This document shows, in pieces, positions 1-7,997 of a stretch of DNA of 55,642 nucleotides. Source of the stretch: Myxococcaceae bacterium (GTDB lineage: Bacteria; Myxococcota_A; Polyangia; Polyangiales; Ga0077539); NCBI GenBank assembly GCA_004297725.1, contig SCUS01000095.1, forward strand, positions 92,065 to 147,706, written 5' to 3'. Each line of letters opens with the position of its first letter. The first letter of the stretch is position 1. The notes under the pieces were generated by a model. That model did no database searches. It was not told the origin of the DNA and worked only from the letters and a program-made list of their open reading frames with translations. A program made the translations under genes and the position numbers.

Positions 1-2088
1 GGCGGGGCCAACTCCGAGCACGGCCGGTGGTGAGGTCAGCGAGACACGGCCGTTGATCCGGAGCGTCAACGCCTGGTCGGCGGGGACATTGTAGACGATC
101 GCGTAGAGGTCGCGATCTTCGATGATCTCCCGGGTCGAGTCCGGCAAGAGCCCGCGCGCAAAGTCAAACGCGAGTTCGGTGGCATGACCGCCCAGGACCA
201 GGTCGTGGACAACCACCGGGAACTCCGAGTCGCCCAGCACACAGAGTCGCCGAAGAGTGTTCTGAAGCTGGACGCGTTGGCTTTCCAGCGTCAGCAGTTC
301 CTGTCGGCTGCCCGATGGCAACGCCAACGCCGCCACGTCAGCAAAGAATCGACCGAGCTCCGTCCCCACAGTGGCCCAGGCGGCAGCGTTCGCGGGCCGC
401 GTCGGAAAGAGCGGAAACACCCGTGCACACAGCCCCCGGGTCGCGGGTCCTGTATCCTGGGCGCACCAGTCCACGACGGTCTTGGCCGCAAGTGCGACGA
501 AGGCGTCGAAAGCGGCGTTTGCCTCCCGCTGGGCCGCGCCCGCGTCCTCAGCGGATGAGTGCGCGAGCGCGATTCCCTTGTCGACAACGGTCTGACGGGT
601 GCCCTGGAGGGCAGCGTCTTGGAGCTGATCAGTAAGCGCACGCAGCGCACGGTCGTAGTCGGCGGTCGCCGCGTTCGCCCGCAGACCGTGCACAATACTC
701 CGGTTCTCCTCCACCAGATCGAAGATGTCGCGAAAGACGTGAGGAGCGGCCGGTCCCGCCACAAGGATGCCGTGCTGGCGACCGAGGATTCGCAACGTTC
801 GACGCGTCGGAAAACCCGAGACCACCATTCGCGGCTGGACCATGGACCGGACGTCCTGATCCAGGCGAGCGGGCACCCCCGGCCAGACCCTCATCTCCCG
901 CACGGCGCTCCCCTCACTGAAGGTGACCCGCACCGGCCGGTCGACCGCAGCTTCCGAGACGTCCACGCACAGGGTCGCCGGCGTTCGGCTGCTGCGACGC
1001 AGTTGGCCCGATGGTGTGACCACGAGGTCGGCTGCGTCACAGGCGGCCGCCCCCGGAGGAGCCTCGCAAAAGGCCCCGTAGCTCGGCGACGTGACTCCGA
1101 CGTCACTGCACGGGCGTGGCCCAGGCAGCACGTCACCGAGTACTTCCAGTGCCGCGTGCTCCACGGCGGACGCCGACGCATCCGTGAGCGCTGCACAGCG
1201 CTTGGTCGGGGTCTCACAGGCGGAGTGTTCGAACTCGAGCGCGCGGGTGATGCCGTAGGCCGTGGCCAGTCGAACGGCGTCCGCACCAAGCTGGCGTTGC
1301 GCAGCGGGGTCTGTCCCGTTCGACGAGAGCGTCGCCGCGGACGTACCCACTTGATCTCGTGTTGCCTCCAGGTCGAGGGCAGCTCCCGGCGCGGCGAGCG
1401 CGTGCAGTCGCTGCCGCAAGTCCCGCAGAGCACGAGCGCGACGGACTGCCTCGTCATCATTCCGGCCTGCCTGGCCGATCGGACCCACCGGAAGCGCGGG
1501 CGTGCCCCGCTCCAACGCCTGCCAGGCCGCGCTGATGGTCGTCTGCGCCTCGAGAGCGAGAGCCGCATTGGCCCGCACCGAGGCTCCGACCGGGGCGCCT
1601 CCGGCGGACGCTTCGAGCGCGCGAAGCGCTCCACAGGACCCAAGCTGCAGCGACACCTCCGGAGCCTCGGCGCACCGTCGGAAGGCAAGTACTCGAAGGG
1701 CCTCCGCGCGCACGATGCGGTCCGCGCGACGAAGGCTTTCGGCGGCGCCGATGACCTGCCCTGGGTCGCGCACGTCCTGCAAGTCACGGCGCCTCGTCGT
1801 GCGGGTCGTGAGTGCAGTGTCGAGAGAGCTGCAGCCTGGCGTCGTGACACCAGATCCCCCAGCGCAGTGCGTTCGGGCCGCCTCGACGAGGCCGAGGAGC
1901 GGAGCCTCAAGCCCAGCCCGCGTCGTGGCCACCGGGTTCAGAGATGCCGAGACCTCGTCAAGTGCATAGCGCACGTCGCCGCAGACCAACTGGTCCTGGC
2001 GCAGCTCCTGGGCCAAGGCTTCCCTGCCTGTACCAAAACCGAGGAAGGCCATTAGCGAAAAACAGAAGAATGCTGGAGATGGTTTCAC
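1..2088 (-). CDS. exported protein of unknown family (3' end outside window)
   Basis: The minus strand is open from a GTG at 2088 to the window edge: 696 codons with no stop, so the C-terminus lies outside. The GTG was chosen because an AGGAG Shine-Dalgarno lies 8 nt upstream and the frame then begins with a signal peptide (core AFFCFSLMAFLGFG, then ALA before Gln27, a signal peptidase I site). An ATG at 2052 would remove half of it. The mature part is Ala/Arg-rich and mostly helical, with scattered Cys residues. I recognise no domain. It starts 17 nt after the gene ending at 2105, so the two are probably co-transcribed. Long open frames on the plus strand over the same DNA are shadows. It is probably periplasmic or secreted; function unknown. 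Confidence 0.8.
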   Translation of the reverse strand, partial: MKPSPAFFCFSLMAFLGFGTGREALAQELRQDQLVCGDVRYALDEVSASLNPVATTRAGLEAPLLGLVEAARTHCAGGSGVTTPGCSSLDTALTTRTTRRRDLQDVRDPGQVIGAAESLRRADRIVRAEALRVLAFRRCAEAPEVSLQLGSCGALRALEASAGGAPVGASVRANAALALEAQTTISAAWQALERGTPALPVGPIGQAGRNDDEAVRRARALRDLRQRLHALAAPGAALDLEATRDQVGTSAATLSSNGTDPAAQRQLGADAVRLATAYGITRALEFEHSACETPTKRCAALTDASASAVEHAALEVLGDVLPGPRPCSDVGVTSPSYGAFCEAPPGAAACDAADLVVTPSGQLRRSSRTPATLCVDVSEAAVDRPVRVTFSEGSAVREMRVWPGVPARLDQDVRSMVQPRMVVSGFPTRRTLRILGRQHGILVAGPAAPHVFRDIFDLVEENRSIVHGLRANAATADYDRALRALTDQLQDAALQGTRQTVVDKGIALAHSSAEDAGAAQREANAAFDAFVALAAKTVVDWCAQDTGPATRGLCARVFPLFPTRPANAAAWATVGTELGRFFADVAALALPSGSRQELLTLESQRVQLQNTLRRLCVLGDSEFPVVVHDLVLGGHATELAFDFARGLLPDSTREIIEDRDLYAIVYNVPADQALTLRINGRVSLTSPPAVLGVGPA

Positions 2089-2104
2089 GAGTAGCGCTCC
2101 TGCC

Positions 2105-2425
2105 TCATGGGTCGTCGCAAAATTCGATCAGGCGTTGCTTGCCCTCAGCGAGTTCGCCGATCCGCGAGATCACCTCCTTGCCAGAGTCAGCGAGAACGCC
2201 GGACAGGGTGAACGGCCCCGCCGCGGTGGCGCGCACCTTCCACAGCACCGCGACGCCGTCCACGTCTGTGCCTTCGACGTCCACGACGCCCTCCCACTGC
2301 CCATCGGATTGGGTCACGCGGATCTCGAACTCGTCGGTCACGACTCCGTCCTTGTCGGTGTCCACCCAAAGGTGGGCCTCATCGAGCACGGCACACATCA
2401 AGGAAACCTTTAGAGAGACTGTCAT
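2105..2425 (-). CDS. small acidic protein of unknown function
   Basis: This encodes 106 residues from an ATG at 2425, preceded by AAGGA at good spacing; in-frame codons further upstream look non-coding (Arg-rich). The product is acidic, without a signal peptide or membrane segment. Residues about 21-35 read VDTDKDGVVTDEFEI, a DxDxDG loop resembling a single EF-hand/dockerin-type calcium loop, but without a recognisable second loop. The rest looks like alternating beta strands ending in FCDDP. It lies directly upstream of the exported protein at 2088 and is probably in the same transcript. Cytoplasmic location is inferred from the lack of a signal. No family is recognised; the calcium-loop reading is tentative. 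Confidence 0.7.
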   Translation of the reverse strand: MTVSLKVSLMCAVLDEAHLWVDTDKDGVVTDEFEIRVTQSDGQWEGVVDVEGTDVDGVAVLWKVRATAAGPFTLSGVLADSGKEVISRIGELAEGKQRLIEFCDDP

Positions 2426-3374
2426 CCCCGTCCTTCTGTCCCGGCGCCCTCGCACAAGGAGCGAGGAAAATCCATTCATCCAGGCCAACCCTGGCCTGAT
2501 TCGCGATCCCAAAGGCGTCCCGCTCGACCATTAGGAGGCGGTCTCGCCGCCAGTTCACGAGCGATCACACCAGGGTCGAGCCAAGGTCAGTTTAGTAATT
2601 TGCCCCACCCCAGCAAAGCGAGTCGAGCACACGCCATCCTCACGTTGTCGATTAGCATCGTCGCGACACTTCGTTTCGCAAAACCAGGTCAGCTGATCCC
2701 GCGTCCCATCCGCGTACCCGTCCAAGGTGCCGATATGGCGCGCATGCAGCAAGCAACGCAACCGAATACTTATCCCGGGCTATATTTTCTAGCCCCACTA
2801 CGATTCGCCGCCCCTGCGATGCCAGTTTGATACCAGCCGACGAGTCAGAACTATGACTCTCCCAGGCGCACCTCAAACAGGCGAGCAAGACAGATTCCGC
2901 TCGTATCCGGCCAGAACTAGGACGATCTCATCCCGCGCAGAACTCAGACGTTGTCATATTGATGACATCAGTAGAAATTATGACATCGGCCATCTCGGGC
3001 CGGGACGATCAGGCGTTCATCGACTCGCGATGGCACTGCTCAACGACGAGGCGCTGCCCCGACGGTGCCTGCGGATGGCCATGTAGTAGTGACGACGTCG
3101 TCAGGGTGGTCCGACGACGGATCACTCGTTCAGATCCCTCGATGCCAGCAGGCACGCGGCTAGGGAATGCTGCGACGAGATTGTCCCGCCGGGAAGCTAC
3201 GTTCATCGAGGCGCCCATCGGCAATGGGTTGCCAGGCCAGGTTCGTCCTCGCGTTCGGGGGCTTGCTCTCCGGGGTCATCTCGGCCACGGTCGTCGGCTG
3301 GAAACCTGGCCCGCCGGACATCAACCACCGAGTCCGTTCCGTGGTACCCGGCAGAAGTACACTGGAGACACGCG
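2426..3374. other. intergenic stretch without a supported gene
   Basis: About 950 bases, somewhat lower in GC than the neighbours. Short open frames exist on both strands, but none has a ribosome binding site together with a plausible protein. I see no RNA gene, repeat or insertion end. It probably holds the promoter of the minus-strand pair ending at 2105/1 and of the L,D-transpeptidase at 3375. Confidence 0.5.
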
Positions 3375-4145
3375 ATGAGCGCCTCAACTCGGTTCTCGAA
3401 TCCCAAGTTCGAATCCCTCCGCTCCGGGCAACACCGCCTCGCGATGGGGTCCAGGGAGGACCTGGTGCTCCCGATCCAGACCGCTCTCCGCGATCTGGGA
3501 TTTGCGCTGCCGGGCGGGCCAGACGGCACGTTCGGAGCGCAGACCAAGAAGGCGGTTTCGAACTTCCAGCGACACGCCGTGACTGCGTGGCCCGAGGTCT
3601 CGGTGCACGGAGAGATCGACGCGCCCACCCTGCATGCCCTGGACGATCTTTCCCCGCCGGAAGGAGCTCAGGGGCAGCGGTGGAACGTGCCGGCCCCGCA
3701 TTTCGCTGGTCGGGCGGTGCGGGTGGTGGTGGTGAAATCCGAACACCGCACGTTCCTCTACGACGGCACGGGCGCCCTCCTCCGCATCTTCCCCAACGCC
3801 GTAGGCGCCAAGCACTCTCCTACCGATGAGGGCCTCAAGGTCGTATGGACCAAGCTCGACGAAAGGGAGGCGAGGAACGCCGGCAACAAGCTCTATGGAC
3901 AACCCCTGGTCTTCGGCCCGAGGATCCTGGATCTCCGATGGGCGGACGGGCGTCCATCCGGGGAGGAGCTTCACGGCACGAGCGCTCCCCATGCGCTTGG
4001 TGAGGACGTCTCCCACGGCTGTGTCCGGCATGACAACACGGACATCATCACGATCTACGACGCCCTCGCGAAGGGTGACCTCGTGGCCATCGTGAGCCAC
4101 GTCAACGATTCGCAGCTGACGCCACCGACGAGACTCTCGATCTGA
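3375..4145 (+). CDS. L,D-transpeptidase with N-terminal peptidoglycan-binding domain
   Basis: 256 residues. Residues about 27-92 form a PG_binding_1-type helical repeat (IQTALRDLGF, DGTFGAQTKKAVSNFQ). Residues about 114-243 form a YkuD-type catalytic domain with H200-G-T and S-H-G-C216-V-R-H; Cys216 is the expected nucleophile that makes 3-3 cross-links or links proteins to peptidoglycan. The ATG has GGAGA 7 nt upstream. No signal peptide is visible at the N-terminus (MSASTRFSNPKFES), which is odd for an enzyme acting on the cell wall; it may be exported by another route or the true start may differ. It stands alone, with more than 200 bp on either side. Family assignment is firm; substrate is not known. 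Confidence 0.9.
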   Translation: MSASTRFSNPKFESLRSGQHRLAMGSREDLVLPIQTALRDLGFALPGGPDGTFGAQTKKAVSNFQRHAVTAWPEVSVHGEIDAPTLHALDDLSPPEGAQGQRWNVPAPHFAGRAVRVVVVKSEHRTFLYDGTGALLRIFPNAVGAKHSPTDEGLKVVWTKLDEREARNAGNKLYGQPLVFGPRILDLRWADGRPSGEELHGTSAPHALGEDVSHGCVRHDNTDIITIYDALAKGDLVAIVSHVNDSQLTPPTRLSI

Positions 4146-4350
4146 CCCACCGTCTTCGGTACTCTGCGTGCGCGACTTAGCGCAGTCTCGGCAGATTCAC
4201 GGGATCCTCCGACGTAGCAGAGCTTGAGCGCCGTCCGAGCAAACTCACTCAAAACTACACGTCCAGAGCCCAAGCGGTTACCTTCGGCGAAGTTCGGCGG
4301 CGTACTGCGCCGGGTTCATGGACGGGTGCGATTTCGGAGGAGGGATTCAC

Positions 4351-5277
4351 ATGAAGCGTCTCGTTGGCCAGACGGCTGTCGTGCTCTGTTGCTTCGCGAT
4401 GGGTTGCGCATCGGCTGCCCCGCGACGGCCGGTTTCCGCAGTCCACCGGGCCGCCCGCCCGGCGCTCTTCTCGACCTACCGGGTGCCACAGGCCGGCCTC
4501 ACCGCACAGGAGCGGCTCTGGCTTGAGATGCACTGCCCGGGCGGCGAGCCGCACCGCACGCCAGGGTGGACCAACGGCCCCACGACCTTGCTTGTCCGGG
4601 CGGGGTACGCCCTCGCCCACAGCTCGATCGACCGGATCGCCTACTGGGTTTGCGAGCACGTGGGGTCGGCGCAGATCTCCGGGCACCTGCCGCGGCCGGG
4701 TACGTCCGCCTTCCAAGCCGACCCGCAGCTCCCCGCGGGTCGGCGCGCCGAGCTCGCCGACTACCGCGGCAGCGGCTACGACCGCGGCCATCAGGCCCCG
4801 AACGCAGATCAGACGGTCGATCGACAGGTCCAGCTCGAGACATTCTATCTCTCGAACATGACCCCCCAGTCGCCCGAACTGAATCAGGGAGTATGGGCCG
4901 CGCTCGAGGCGCAGGTGCGCCGCTGGGTGCGCGGGGGGCGCGACGTCCAGATCGTGACCGGCCCCCTTTTCTATGACCCCGAGGAGGAGAATCCCGCCAC
5001 GGCCGACGGGCAGGTGAACTTCACGACGATCGGCGACAACGCCGTCGCGGTGCCCACCCACTACTTCAAAATCGTGGTTCGAACGGGAGCCAACGGCCGC
5101 CACGAGGCGATCGCCTTCGTCTTCGAGAATCGCCCCTACAACCGGCCCTACCAGTTCGAGCGCCAAATCCGGTCGATCGACTGGATCGAGGAGCGCACAG
5201 GGCTCGACTTCCTCTCCGAGCTCTCCGAGACCGAACAGCAGGCCATCGAGCAATCGCCTTCGCCGATGTGGCCATGA
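4351..5277 (+). CDS. DNA/RNA non-specific endonuclease, lipoprotein
   Basis: 308 residues from the ATG at 4351, with GGAGGAGGG just upstream (an in-frame ATG at 4318 lacks this). Residues 1-19 are a lipoprotein signal with lipobox FAMGC (Cys19). The NUC1 fold carries the active site D144-R-G-H147 followed by APNAD, and the metal-ligand region NMTPQSPELNQGVW (Asn178). This family cleaves DNA and RNA without sequence preference, usually needing a divalent metal. The lipid anchor puts the enzyme on the outer face of a membrane, suggesting nutrient scavenging or attack on foreign nucleic acid or prey DNA. Its stop overlaps the start of the peptidase gene at 5268/5274, so the two are translationally coupled. 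Confidence 0.9.
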   Translation: MKRLVGQTAVVLCCFAMGCASAAPRRPVSAVHRAARPALFSTYRVPQAGLTAQERLWLEMHCPGGEPHRTPGWTNGPTTLLVRAGYALAHSSIDRIAYWVCEHVGSAQISGHLPRPGTSAFQADPQLPAGRRAELADYRGSGYDRGHQAPNADQTVDRQVQLETFYLSNMTPQSPELNQGVWAALEAQVRRWVRGGRDVQIVTGPLFYDPEEENPATADGQVNFTTIGDNAVAVPTHYFKIVVRTGANGRHEAIAFVFENRPYNRPYQFERQIRSIDWIEERTGLDFLSELSETEQQAIEQSPSPMWP

Positions 5278-5897
5278 GGAACCCGAACGCCTGGCAGCGC
5301 TTTCGACCGATACGCTCAGGTCTCGGGATCCTCTGCGGTACCGCAGGCCAGGAGGGGACGCTCGGCTACACGGCCCTCGACGCACAGAACCAGCCGTGGA
5401 TCCTCAGCGCCGCGCACGTGCTCGGCGGCGCAAACGCGACCTTGCCCGCGGTCGGCTTGAGCGTCCTCCAGCCAGTCGGCCCGGCCGACGTGATCGCCCT
5501 CGCAACCGCACAACTACGAGATGCTGCGCTCGACATCGCGGGCGCGGCCCTCGCGCCCGGGGTCGATTTCGTGAACGAGATGCTAGGCCTCGGACCACTC
5601 GCGGCACCGATCGGGGCGAAGGTCGGCATGCGCGTCGTGAAATTCGGCGCGATCACTGGCATGACCGAGGGGGAGGTACTCGCCGTAGGCGCGGACGACC
5701 TGACAATCGGGCTGCCCGTCTCCTTTCCGGCCGGTTGTCAGCTCGCCGAGGGCGGCGATAGCGGTGCGCTCTGGGTCGAGGTGAAGACGCACGCACCGGT
5801 TGGCCTCCACTACGCGGCGTCAGGCTTCGGTCCTGCGAAGGCGTTCGCACGCCCGCTCGGGCTTATCCTCGCCCGATTCGGACTACACGCGCCGTGA
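5268..5897 (+). CDS. trypsin-like serine peptidase domain protein
   Basis: 209 residues if started at 5268; a second ATG at 5274 makes the classic ATGA overlap with the nuclease stop and is equally plausible. A chymotrypsin-fold triad is visible: His50 in ILSAAHVLGG, Asp89 in AALDIAGA and Ser165 in EGGDSGALW. The protein is short with no signal peptide, so it is either cytoplasmic or exported with its partner. Coupling to the lipoprotein nuclease suggests a joint role, for example processing or control of it, but that is inference. Substrate unknown. Confidence 0.85.
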   Translation: MAMRNPNAWQRFRPIRSGLGILCGTAGQEGTLGYTALDAQNQPWILSAAHVLGGANATLPAVGLSVLQPVGPADVIALATAQLRDAALDIAGAALAPGVDFVNEMLGLGPLAAPIGAKVGMRVVKFGAITGMTEGEVLAVGADDLTIGLPVSFPAGCQLAEGGDSGALWVEVKTHAPVGLHYAASGFGPAKAFARPLGLILARFGLHAP

Positions 5898-5993
5898 GAG
5901 TAGGCGAAGTCGGCTGTACCGACGGTGAAGTCCAAGGCACAACACCAGATTGCATCGTGGATGGCAGTGGATCGCGACCACTGCGCCTGGCTG

Positions 5994-6527
5994 TCAGCCT
6001 TGCGGCTCGGTGCGCTCGCCTGCCGCATCGGCCGCACGGACGAGGCGGCGCTGATTGCTAGGCCTGGTCGGGGCCTCCACCGCGGACGCGCCGTCAGCGG
6101 CGAAGTACTTCGTCGACCTCTTCTCGCCCGTCTTACGGAGTACTCCCATCGAGAGGCCGCGCGACATGGGCACGCGGAGGTCGCTGCGAGAGCAACCGAG
6201 CGTTCGCTGCATCTCCTCACTGCCGATGCCGGGCTTCTCCCGGAGGAGCGCCGCGATCGCATCGAGGCTTGGCTTCCGCTGCCGTGAGGATCGTCGGCCC
6301 GGTCGGGCGGTCGCCGGACGTCCCGACGTCGCCCGCCGGGTCTTCGCCCCGGCCGATCGCGTCCCGGCCGGCGACTTCGCGGCGGAGGGTTTCGAGCTCG
6401 CGACCGCGCCGCCCCGGAAGGTGAACCGATCGAGTTCCGCGACGGCCGCGGAGGGAAGGAGGGCGATGAGCTTCCGAGTGAACTCCTCGACGAGGATTGA
6501 CACGGCGTCCGCGAAGGAGACAGTCAT
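5994..6527 (-). CDS. basic DNA-binding protein with C-terminal winged-helix-like domain
   Basis: 177 residues. Residues 1-35 form a helix-rich head (VSILVEEFTRKLIALLPS). Residues 45-85 are a flexible Lys/Arg/Ala/Pro linker similar to histone-like tails. Residues 86-145 (SLDAIAALLREKPGIG, then SEEMQRTLGCSRSDLRVPM) resemble a winged helix in which the helix pair SEEMQRTLG and SRSDLRVPMSRGL would be helix-turn-helix. The architecture suggests a nucleoid-associated or regulatory DNA-binding protein, as is common in myxobacteria. AGAAGG precedes the ATG by 5 nt. It stands alone and converges with the peptidase gene. Exact target unknown. Confidence 0.75.
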   Translation of the reverse strand: MTVSFADAVSILVEEFTRKLIALLPSAAVAELDRFTFRGGAVASSKPSAAKSPAGTRSAGAKTRRATSGRPATARPGRRSSRQRKPSLDAIAALLREKPGIGSEEMQRTLGCSRSDLRVPMSRGLSMGVLRKTGEKRSTKYFAADGASAVEAPTRPSNQRRLVRAADAAGERTEPQG

Positions 6528-7058
6528 GAGAGCCTTCTGTGTCAGTGGCGAGGGCGATGCAGCAGGTGCGCCCCAGGAAGTGTTGCGGTCACGTGGGGTG
6601 AGGTTCCGGTCGATCGGGGGCTCGCCCGTCCCGACCGGCGGAATCCCCTACCGGAGTGTCGCCCGGATTGGAAGAGCAAGGTGGGCAGCGCTTCTCTCCG
6701 CAGTGCCTGGAGTGGCGACGCCCTTGGGGCCCGCGGACTCGCCGATGGGGTCGCCGTGGCGTCGAGCCCGTGAGGGCCCAGGTGTGCAGCGCCCGGTGGT
6801 GGTGCCCGCGCGGAGTCCGCCCCGGGCCCCCAAGGACGTCTCTCAGGTGCATGGACGGATGGGCGCGTCGATGCCGTAGCGCTCGCGAATGAAGGCCGTG
6901 GTGAAGACTATCAGCTGATCGTCGAGCTTCACCGAGAGCGCCTCGTGCGTGTTGCTCCAGTCGCCGACGTGCTGGAGGCAGAGATGGAGCACCGCCCACA
7001 GGCCGTGTGACGAACCGGCTGCCAGCAAGACGTCTCGACGCAATCGTGGCAGAGATGG
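6528..7058. other. region between two minus-strand genes; one possible remnant frame
   Basis: About 530 bases. Most of it supports no gene. The frame of the lipoprotein gene at 7059-7988 stays open past its TAG stop for 71 codons, to a TGA at 6843. That stretch reads like protein (GLWAVLHLCLQHVGDWSNTH, then LIVFTTAFIRERYGIDAP). It has only a TTG (7043) as start and no clear ribosome site, so it is more likely a remnant or read-through extension than an independent gene. Confidence 0.35.
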
Positions 7059-7988
7059 CTACGCTCCGTGATCGTCCACGTCGATCAGCTGCTCGGACGG
7101 TGCGCCCGGCTCCTCCCGGGGTTCGGTCATCGACGCACCGAAGCGGCGCGAGGGATCGACCTCCCACTCGAAGCAGTAACCCTGGCGGCTTTCGGGCGCC
7201 TCTGGATGGACACGTGGTGAACGGACGAAGCAGTAGGAACCGCGTTGAAGGGTGGTGGACAAGAAGAAGGTCCGCTCGGGCATCGTCCCCTTGCGCGTCG
7301 CGACGACACGGGCGCCCTGCGGAACCCCGGGGCACTGCCCCACGCTCCCGGGGTAGGAGTCGGTCGTGACGTGGAGGTCTTCGACGCGCACGAGCTGGAA
7401 GTGCTCGTCGGGCGAGACGACGAAAAGCACGCTCCCGCGAAGGATCGGTACGTCTCGCTGGAGGGAGAAGACAGCGCAGCGCCCCGGGAACGCCGCGTAG
7501 ACCGAGCCGAAGTTGATCCCCCGGCGATCGAGCTCGGTCACCGGCAGCGGTCGATACCCCTGCTCGGTCGCGACAACCACCGTCTCGCGGGGGAGGTCCG
7601 GGATACGGACGAGCATGGTCGGTCCGAGCGGGTAGCGCACCGCCTGGGTCACCTGGAGGTCGCGGGAGTGCGGGAGGCACCCCGGGGCTTCGGCCGTGAC
7701 TCGGAGCGAGCCCGGCGCGAAGGAAAGCGAGAACTCTCCCTGCGCATCCGTGGTCGCGCGAAACGCCGAGTCGCGAATCGATAGGGTGGCTCCCTGGATG
7801 GGGTGGCCGAAGCTGTCGATGACGGTGCCAACGATCACCGGCTCTGGCGCACCCGGCTCCGCGGGGCCCGGGGTCGATGGGGGCGCCGGAGCCATCGACG
7901 TTGACGCCGCCCGCTTGCAGGACAGGGCCGAGAGCGCGAGGAGCGCCATCACCGAGATGGAGAGCGCGGAGGCGTCCATCGTCTTCAT
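7059..7988 (-). CDS. lipoprotein with carboxypeptidase-regulatory-like domain
   Basis: 309 residues; an alternative start three codons in is possible. The signal peptide ends in SALSC (Cys24), a lipobox. A Pro/Ala-rich spacer follows. Residues about 50-110 (VIVGTVIDSFGHPIQGATLS, then TTDAQGEFSLSF, then LRVTAEAPGC) match a CarboxypepD_reg-like beta-sandwich, used as a binding or structural module in surface proteins. The remaining 200 residues carry six or more Cys and no recognised fold. It lies 9 nt after the Cys-rich lipoprotein gene (stop at 7998), so the two form an operon. Probably surface-exposed; ligand unknown. Confidence 0.8.
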   Translation of the reverse strand: MKTMDASALSISVMALLALSALSCKRAASTSMAPAPPSTPGPAEPGAPEPVIVGTVIDSFGHPIQGATLSIRDSAFRATTDAQGEFSLSFAPGSLRVTAEAPGCLPHSRDLQVTQAVRYPLGPTMLVRIPDLPRETVVVATEQGYRPLPVTELDRRGINFGSVYAAFPGRCAVFSLQRDVPILRGSVLFVVSPDEHFQLVRVEDLHVTTDSYPGSVGQCPGVPQGARVVATRKGTMPERTFFLSTTLQRGSYCFVRSPRVHPEAPESRQGYCFEWEVDPSRRFGASMTEPREEPGAPSEQLIDVDDHGA

Positions 7989-7997
7989 CCGCCCCGG

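Noticed and set aside
559..2055. 498-codon open frame on the plus strand
   Set aside because: Arg/His-rich composition and no ribosome site. The opposite strand encodes a signal-peptide protein open over the entire stretch with a good ribosome site.
3404..3440. tRNA T-arm-like sequence AGTTCGAATCCCTCC
   Set aside because: It lies in the coding start of the L,D-transpeptidase, with no matching acceptor or other arms.
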